A stretch of DNA of 64,000 nt, taken from positions 1 through 64,000 of the forward strand of contig NZ_FOIC01000015.1 of assembly GCF_900111485.1 (NCBI RefSeq), in the 5' to 3' direction. The DNA is from Natrinema hispanicum. GTDB lineage: Archaea > Halobacteriota > Halobacteria > Halobacteriales > Natrialbaceae. A program made the translations under genes and the position numbers. The notes below the pieces were generated by a model, which searched no databases, had not been told where the DNA came from, and saw only the letters and a list, made by a program, of their open reading frames with translations. This document shows positions 59,201 to 64,000 of this stretch, piece by piece (within the stretch, counting starts at the first letter, position 1; the number at the start of each line of letters is the position of its first letter).

Positions 59201-62200
59201 ATGTATATCAAGGCGATCATCCTCGACGATTTCAAGAGTTTTGGGAGGAAAACCAAGATCCCGTTTTACGAGGATTTCACGGTGGTGACAGGCCCAAATG
59301 GCTCTGGAAAGTCGAACATCATCGACGCCGTCCTCTTTGCGCTCGGACTCGCCCGAACCCGTGGGATCCGCGCCGAGAAGCTGACCGACCTGATTTACAA
59401 CCCCGGTCACGAGGACGGGAACACGTCCAGTGGCCCCCGCGAGGCCACCGTCGAGGTCGTCCTCGACAACTCCGATGGCACCTTAGCGCGCTCGCAGGTC
59501 GTCAATGCTGCGGGAAGCGAAGATGTCGGCGACGTCGACGAGATCCGCATCCGACGGCGCGTCAAAGAGACCGAGGACAACTACTACTCCTACTACTATC
59601 TCAACGATCGCTCGGTCAACCTCTCGGACATCCAAGACCTACTGGCCCAGGCCGGCATCACCCCGGAGGGGTACAACGTCGTCATGCAGGGCGACGTCAC
59701 CGAGATCATCAACATGACGCCCCACGCCCGCCGGGAGATCATCGACGAGATCGCGGGCGTCGCGGAGTTCGACGCGAAAAAGGAAGACGCCTTCGGCGAA
59801 CTCGAGACGGTCCAGGAACGGATCGATGAGGCAACACTCCGCATCGAGGAGAAACGCGATCGGCTCGAGCAGCTCGCGGACGAACGCCGGGAAGCCATGC
59901 GCTACCGTCGGCTCCGCCGGGAAAAAGAGGAGTACGAGGGCTACAAGAAAGCCAGCGAACTCGAGGAGAAACGCGACGAACTCGCGTCGGTCGAAGCCGA
60001 GGTCGACGACCTCGCAGACGAACGCCGCGAACTGCAGCGGGAACTCGACGAACGCGAAGGCAAAGTCGTCCGCTTAGCCGAAGACCTCGAGGATCTTAAT
60101 GCCGAAATCGAGCGCAAAGGCGAAGACGAACAGCTTCGGATCAAAAGCGAGATCGAAGAGCTCAAAGGCGAAATCTCACGCTTCGAGGACAAGATCGAAG
60201 CCAGCGAGGAGGCGATCGAAGACGCCGAATCGACGCGTCGCGAGGCGTTCGTCCAGATCGACCGCAAACAGGAGACGATCGACGATCTCGAGGCCGAGAT
60301 CCGCGAGCAGAAACTCGAGAAAGCCTCCATAAAGAGCGAAATCCAGGAACGCGAAGCCGAACGCGACGAGCTCGAGGCCGAGATCGAAGCCGTCGACACC
60401 GAGTTCGACGAACTCAAGGCCGAACTCGCCGAGCGCAAGGACGACCTCGAGGCAGCCAAAACCGAGAAAAACGACCTACAGCGCGAGCAGGATCGCTTAC
60501 TCGACGAGGCCCGGCGACGCTCGAACGCCATCAGCGAGAAAGAGGACGCGATCGAGGCCAAACGCGAGTCGATCCCCGAGATCGAAAGCGAGCGAAGTGA
60601 CCTCGAGCGAGAACTCGAGAAGGCCGAGCGCAACCGGGAAAACATCGCCGAGGTCGTCGAGGACCTCAAAGGCGAGAAACGCCGGCTCCAGTCGGATCTC
60701 GACGACATCGACGACGATCTGCAGGCCAAACAACAGGAGTACGCAGAACTCGAGGCCAACGCCGGCCAGAGCGGCGACTCCTCGTTTGGCCGTGCGGTGA
60801 CGATGATCCTCAATTCGGGGATCAACGGGGTACACGGCGTGGTCGCCCAACTGGGGACGGTTCCCGGCGAGTATGCGACCGCCTGCGAAACCGCCGCCGG
60901 CGGTCGACTGGCGAACGTCGTCGTCGACGACGACGTCGTCGGCCAGCAGTGTATCGAACACCTCAAGTCGCGCAACGCGGGCCGGGCAACCTTCCTGCCG
61001 CTGACGGATATGAGCCAGCGCCGGCTACCGTCGGCACCGAGCGATCCGGGCGTCGTCGACTTCGCGTACAACCTTGTCGACTTCGACAGCGAATACGCGG
61101 GCGTCTTCTCCTATGTTCTCGGGGATACGCTGGTCGTCGAGGACATCGAGACCGCCCGCTCGTACATGGGTGACTACCGGATGGTCACCCTCGACGGCGA
61201 TCTGGTCGAAAAGAGCGGCGCGATGACCGGCGGCTCCGGCGGCGGCTCCCGGTACTCGTTTACCGGCGGTGGCGAGGGCCAACTCGAGCGCGTCGCCAAA
61301 CAGATCACGGAACTCCAAGACGAGCGCGACTCCCTCCGCGAGGAACTACGCGGCGTCGAAGGGCGGCTCGACGACGCTCGCGATCGCAAGAGCGACGCAG
61401 CCGACGAAGTCCGCTCGATCGAAGCCGAACTCGAGGGACTCGACAAAAAGCGTGAGCGCATCGAGACGGAAATCGAGGACCTCGAGTCCGACCTCGAAGA
61501 GCTTCGTGAGGAACGTGAGTCCGTCGACGAGCGGATGAACGAGATCGCCGACGAGATCGAGGCGAAGACGGCAACGGTCGAGGATCTCGAGGCCGAGATC
61601 GACGAGCTCGAGACCGAACTCGCCGATTCGAAGATTCCCGAGTTGACCGATCAGATCGACGCACTCGAGGCCGAGATCGACGAGCGAGAAAACCGCATTC
61701 AGGATCTCGACAGCGAGCTCAACGAACTCTCCCTCGAAAAGGAGTACGCTGCGGACGCTATCGAGGACCTCCACGACGACATCGAGGCCGCGCAAAATCG
61801 CAAGGCAGAGCACGAAGATCGGATCGAGGAGTACGAGACCCAAATCGACGCAAAACGCGACGAACTCGCGGAAAAGCGCGAGGCCGTCGAGGAGTTAGAA
61901 GAGGAACTGACCGAACTGAAGGCCGAACGCAGCGAACTCAGGGAGGAACTCTCGGACGCGAAGACGAAACGCGACCAGCAGCAAGACCGGGTCAACGCCG
62001 TCGAAAGCAAACTCGAGGACGCTCGCGAACGCGTAAGCGACCTCGAGTGGGAGATCGAATCGCTCGAGTCGGAGGTCGGTGACTACGATCCCGAGACCGT
62101 CCCCGATCACGACACCGTCATCGAAATGATCGACCTGCTGAGTGCGGACATGGGGGCGATGGAGCCGGTCAACATGCTCGCGATCGACGAATACGACGAG

Positions 62201-62773
62201 GTTCGCGAGGATCTCGATGAACTCGAGGACGGCAAGGCGACGTTGGTCGAGGAAGCGGAGGGCATCCGTGACCGGATCGAGCAGTACGAAACCCAGAAGA
62301 AACAGACGTTCATGGACGCCTACGACGCGATCGCTGCCCACTTCACGGAGATCTTCGAGAAGCTTTCGGAGGGAACGGGGACGTTACACCTCGAGAACGA
62401 GGACGACCCGTTCGACGGCGGCCTGACGATGAAAGCCCAACCGGGCGACAAGCCAATCCAGCGACTGGACGCGATGTCCGGCGGAGAAAAGTCATTGACA
62501 GCGCTTGCCTTTATTTTCGCGATCCAACGGCACAACCCAGCCCCGTTCTACGCCTTAGACGAGGTCGACGCGTTCCTCGACGCCGTCAACGCCGAGCGGA
62601 TCGGCGAGATGGTCGACGAACTCTCCGAGAAGGCCCAGTTCGTCGTCGTCTCCCACCGGTCGGCCATGCTCGATCGCTCCGAGCGGGCGATTGGCGTGAC
62701 GATGCAACAGGACAACGTCAGCGCGGTGACCGGCATCGACCTGAGCAGCGGCGAGGTGCCGGCCGATGACTGA
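59201..62773 (+). CDS. smc: chromosome segregation protein SMC
   Basis: A 1190-residue DNA-organising ATPase. The N-terminal head has GPNGSGKS at residues 31-38. Coiled coils run at about 165-500 and 690-1040 around a hinge (about 505-685, with SGINGVHGVVAQLGTVPGE and the Gly-rich MTGGSGGGSRYSF). The C-terminal head has the signature MSGGEKSLTALAF near 1092 and Walker B FYALDEVDAFLD near 1116. It works with the kleisin ScpA, whose gene overlaps it by 8 bases. No ScpB is present in the window. Confidence 0.98.
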   Translation: MYIKAIILDDFKSFGRKTKIPFYEDFTVVTGPNGSGKSNIIDAVLFALGLARTRGIRAEKLTDLIYNPGHEDGNTSSGPREATVEVVLDNSDGTLARSQVVNAAGSEDVGDVDEIRIRRRVKETEDNYYSYYYLNDRSVNLSDIQDLLAQAGITPEGYNVVMQGDVTEIINMTPHARREIIDEIAGVAEFDAKKEDAFGELETVQERIDEATLRIEEKRDRLEQLADERREAMRYRRLRREKEEYEGYKKASELEEKRDELASVEAEVDDLADERRELQRELDEREGKVVRLAEDLEDLNAEIERKGEDEQLRIKSEIEELKGEISRFEDKIEASEEAIEDAESTRREAFVQIDRKQETIDDLEAEIREQKLEKASIKSEIQEREAERDELEAEIEAVDTEFDELKAELAERKDDLEAAKTEKNDLQREQDRLLDEARRRSNAISEKEDAIEAKRESIPEIESERSDLERELEKAERNRENIAEVVEDLKGEKRRLQSDLDDIDDDLQAKQQEYAELEANAGQSGDSSFGRAVTMILNSGINGVHGVVAQLGTVPGEYATACETAAGGRLANVVVDDDVVGQQCIEHLKSRNAGRATFLPLTDMSQRRLPSAPSDPGVVDFAYNLVDFDSEYAGVFSYVLGDTLVVEDIETARSYMGDYRMVTLDGDLVEKSGAMTGGSGGGSRYSFTGGGEGQLERVAKQITELQDERDSLREELRGVEGRLDDARDRKSDAADEVRSIEAELEGLDKKRERIETEIEDLESDLEELREERESVDERMNEIADEIEAKTATVEDLEAEIDELETELADSKIPELTDQIDALEAEIDERENRIQDLDSELNELSLEKEYAADAIEDLHDDIEAAQNRKAEHEDRIEEYETQIDAKRDELAEKREAVEELEEELTELKAERSELREELSDAKTKRDQQQDRVNAVESKLEDARERVSDLEWEIESLESEVGDYDPETVPDHDTVIEMIDLLSADMGAMEPVNMLAIDEYDEVREDLDELEDGKATLVEEAEGIRDRIEQYETQKKQTFMDAYDAIAAHFTEIFEKLSEGTGTLHLENEDDPFDGGLTMKAQPGDKPIQRLDAMSGGEKSLTALAFIFAIQRHNPAPFYALDEVDAFLDAVNAERIGEMVDELSEKAQFVVVSHRSAMLDRSERAIGVTMQQDNVSAVTGIDLSSGEVPADD

Positions 62774-63701
62774 CGATGAGATTCCGCTGAACATCACGGG
62801 CCACGAGGATCGCGACCGGCCCGACGAGACCGACGGCATCCTCGAGTTCACCGACACCGAGTCGACGGACTCCGACGATGACGAGGCGACCGTCGAACCG
62901 GTCGAACTGCTCGTCCAACTTGCCGAAGACGGCGAGATCGACCCCTGGGACATCGACGTCGTCCGGGTCACCGACAAGTTCCTCGAGGCGATCGACGACG
63001 TCGACTTGCGAACGTCCGGGCGGGCGCTGTTCTACGCGAGCGTCCTCTTGCGGATGAAAAGCGACGAGCTGTTCGCGGCCGACGACCCCGACGAGGAGGA
63101 ACTCCCGCCGTGGGAAGCGCCGTTCGCCGACGACAGGCCGGCGGACGCTGCGCACGACGACGACGGTCAGGACTACCCACCGGGATTCGATCCTGTCGAG
63201 AACCTCGAGGACGAGATGGAACGCCGCCTCGAGCGCAAGCACGCCCGCGGCAAACCGGAGACGCTGGACGAACTCGTTCGCGAGCTCAGAACGGCCGAGC
63301 GCGACAGCTGGTGGAAGGAATCCCGCAGTTACGATACGAGCGACTCACCCAGCGGCTACGATCGCGGCGTCCAGGAGTTGAACTACCACTCGGGCGATGA
63401 CTTCCGAGTCGACGACGAGCCGACCAGCGACGACGTCACCCACACGACCCACGAGGAGGACATCGAAGCGGTCATCGACGACGTCGAGGCCGAACTCGAG
63501 ACCCACTACGAACGGGGCCGCGACGAGGTGCTGTACGGCGAGATCGATACGGTCGGTGGCTCGCGCGTGATGACGTATCTCGCGTTGCTCTTTCTGGCCC
63601 ATCGGGGCCGCGTAACCCTCGAGCAGGACGATCTGTTCGGCGACCTGTGGGTGAAGGAGGCGACGGTGGAGTCGGACGCGAGCGAAGCGATCGCTGACTA
63701 A
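62766..63701 (+). CDS. scpA: segregation and condensation protein A (kleisin)
   Basis: A 311-residue kleisin that bridges SMC heads. The N-terminal domain is VEPVELLVQLAEDGEIDPWDID and VTDKFLEAIDDVDLRTSG. A long acidic middle (about 95-215) is larger than in bacterial ScpA. The C-terminal winged helix contains ALLFLAHRGRVTLEQDDLF. It overlaps smc by 8 bases, indicating coupled production. Confidence 0.93.
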   Translation: MTDDEIPLNITGHEDRDRPDETDGILEFTDTESTDSDDDEATVEPVELLVQLAEDGEIDPWDIDVVRVTDKFLEAIDDVDLRTSGRALFYASVLLRMKSDELFAADDPDEEELPPWEAPFADDRPADAAHDDDGQDYPPGFDPVENLEDEMERRLERKHARGKPETLDELVRELRTAERDSWWKESRSYDTSDSPSGYDRGVQELNYHSGDDFRVDDEPTSDDVTHTTHEEDIEAVIDDVEAELETHYERGRDEVLYGEIDTVGGSRVMTYLALLFLAHRGRVTLEQDDLFGDLWVKEATVESDASEAIAD

Positions 63702-63722
63702 TACGGTCTGCTATCACGGATA

Positions 63723-63758
63723 CCGGCGCACCCGCAGGACGGGTCGCGGGTGCGCCGG
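63723..63758. terminator. hairpin between convergent scpA and epimerase genes
   Basis: A perfect 13-bp stem (CCGGCGCACCCGC at 63723-63735, GCGGGTGCGCCGG at 63746-63758) with a 10-base loop, 21 bases after the scpA stop. Probably ends transcripts from both sides. Confidence 0.65.
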
Positions 63759-63806
63759 CACTGACTGAGCGGAGTCCGTCTGAGAGTGGAGTCGCCGCCT
63801 GTGCTG

Positions 63807-64000
63807 TTAGTCGATGTCGGACTCGAGGACGGCACCAGTCCCGGGGCGCTCGAGGCCGGCGAGGTCGATCCGACCGTCAGGCATCGGGACGCCGTCGGCG
63901 GGATCGTCGGCTAACAGCAGCGAGCCGTCGAGATCGGCGTAGTCCAGCAGTGGCGCGAGGTGACAAGCCGCCGCGATCGAGGCGTTTGACTCGGTCATAC
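63807..64000 (-). CDS. dipeptide epimerase/muconate-cycloisomerase-like protein, C-terminal part
   Basis: The gene enters from beyond the right edge; only about 64 C-terminal residues are visible. The stretch TESNASIAAACHLAPL, then YADLDGSLLLADDP and PDGRIDLAGLERPGTG, matches the closing barrel strand and the capping segment of enolase-superfamily dipeptide epimerases (a typical ending is DLDGxLLL then GxG). Active-site lysines lie outside the window. The ATG at 63998 is internal. Confidence 0.65.
   Translation of the reverse strand, partial: MTESNASIAAACHLAPLLDYADLDGSLLLADDPADGVPMPDGRIDLAGLERPGTGAVLESDID

Noticed and set aside
59941-61071. A Ser/Arg-rich minus-strand frame of 376 codons
   Set aside because: Mirror image of the smc coiled-coil codons (GAG/GAC read in reverse).
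1-64000. CRISPR arrays, cas genes, rRNA genes, replication origin (orc1/cdc6) and complete transposons
   Set aside because: None was seen. No regularly spaced repeats of 25-40 bases and no matching protein motifs were found by eye.

Overview
The window is a piece of chromosome from an extremely halophilic archaeon (class Halobacteria). The evidence is the GC-rich sequence, very acidic proteins, archaeal-only genes (rpl44e, rps27e, aIF2-alpha, nop10, RNase P component 4, archaeosortase A, halocyanin), an archaeal 7S SRP RNA, and TATA boxes about 26-30 bases before many ATG codons (leaderless transcripts). The mix of gene families suggests the Natrialbaceae side of the class (inference).

Layout. 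1-120: C-terminal end of a transposase. 500-5200: a winged-helix regulator, purA, an MFS exporter, a Trm112-like protein and a membrane-anchored hypothetical. 5215-8706: DR2241-type Fe-S protein with cbiX, a DUF2797 protein and a Gly/Met-rich small protein. 8862-13450: two paralogous oligopeptide-binding lipoproteins around a PAP2 phosphatase. 13662-15188: rnp4, yhbY-like and mscS. 15530-15832: SRP RNA. 16035-19783: small coiled-coil protein, CoA-binding protein, M42 peptidase, RecA-like ATPase and a UbiA prenyltransferase for archaeal lipids. 20033-22681: tRNA-Arg(TCG) followed by an AT-richer accessory patch with a lipoprotein and gene remnants. 22887-31405: surE, rsm22-tyrA, an orphan 7TM sensor, a flavoprotein, trkA, an SRPBCC protein and an M48 protease. 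31674-35101: halocyanin, sulfite-oxidase-like and FKBP genes, with a divergent Bat/DmsR-type regulator. 35133-39835: DUF2061, flavoprotein, CinA-like, coaBC, a DUF7344 regulator with a 21-codon leader ORF, and a purine phosphoribosyltransferase. 40016-46651: a complete oligopeptide ABC operon ending in a BsuPI-like protein. 46751-46966: initiator tRNA-Met with a duplicated 3' end. 47033-50345: GtrA, HAH_0734-like, then the conserved translation operon L44e-S27e-aIF2a-Nop10-PAC2. 50518-57056: regulator, artA, two metallophosphoesterases, a flavoprotein, a lactonase-like protein and two tiny membrane proteins. 57121-63701: gatB and the DUF7518-smc-scpA cluster. The window ends inside an enolase-superfamily epimerase.

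The most striking observation is that all three oligopeptide-binding proteins (8862-10640, 11621-13450, 40016-41674) appear circularly permuted. The segment that closes a normal DppA/OppA-type protein sits directly after the lipoprotein signal. The usual N-terminal lobe follows, and the protein stops where that final segment would normally begin. The breakpoint lies after the conserved A-x-x-LL-x-x-AG helix in the first two proteins and before it in the third, so the rearrangement may have happened, or shifted, more than once. Other points of note are a 21-bp copy of the initiator-tRNA 3' end 141 bp from the real one, a leaderless micro-ORF coupled to a Shine-Dalgarno start, and a sensor domain without a kinase.

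All family names come from recognising motifs by eye; no database search was run.
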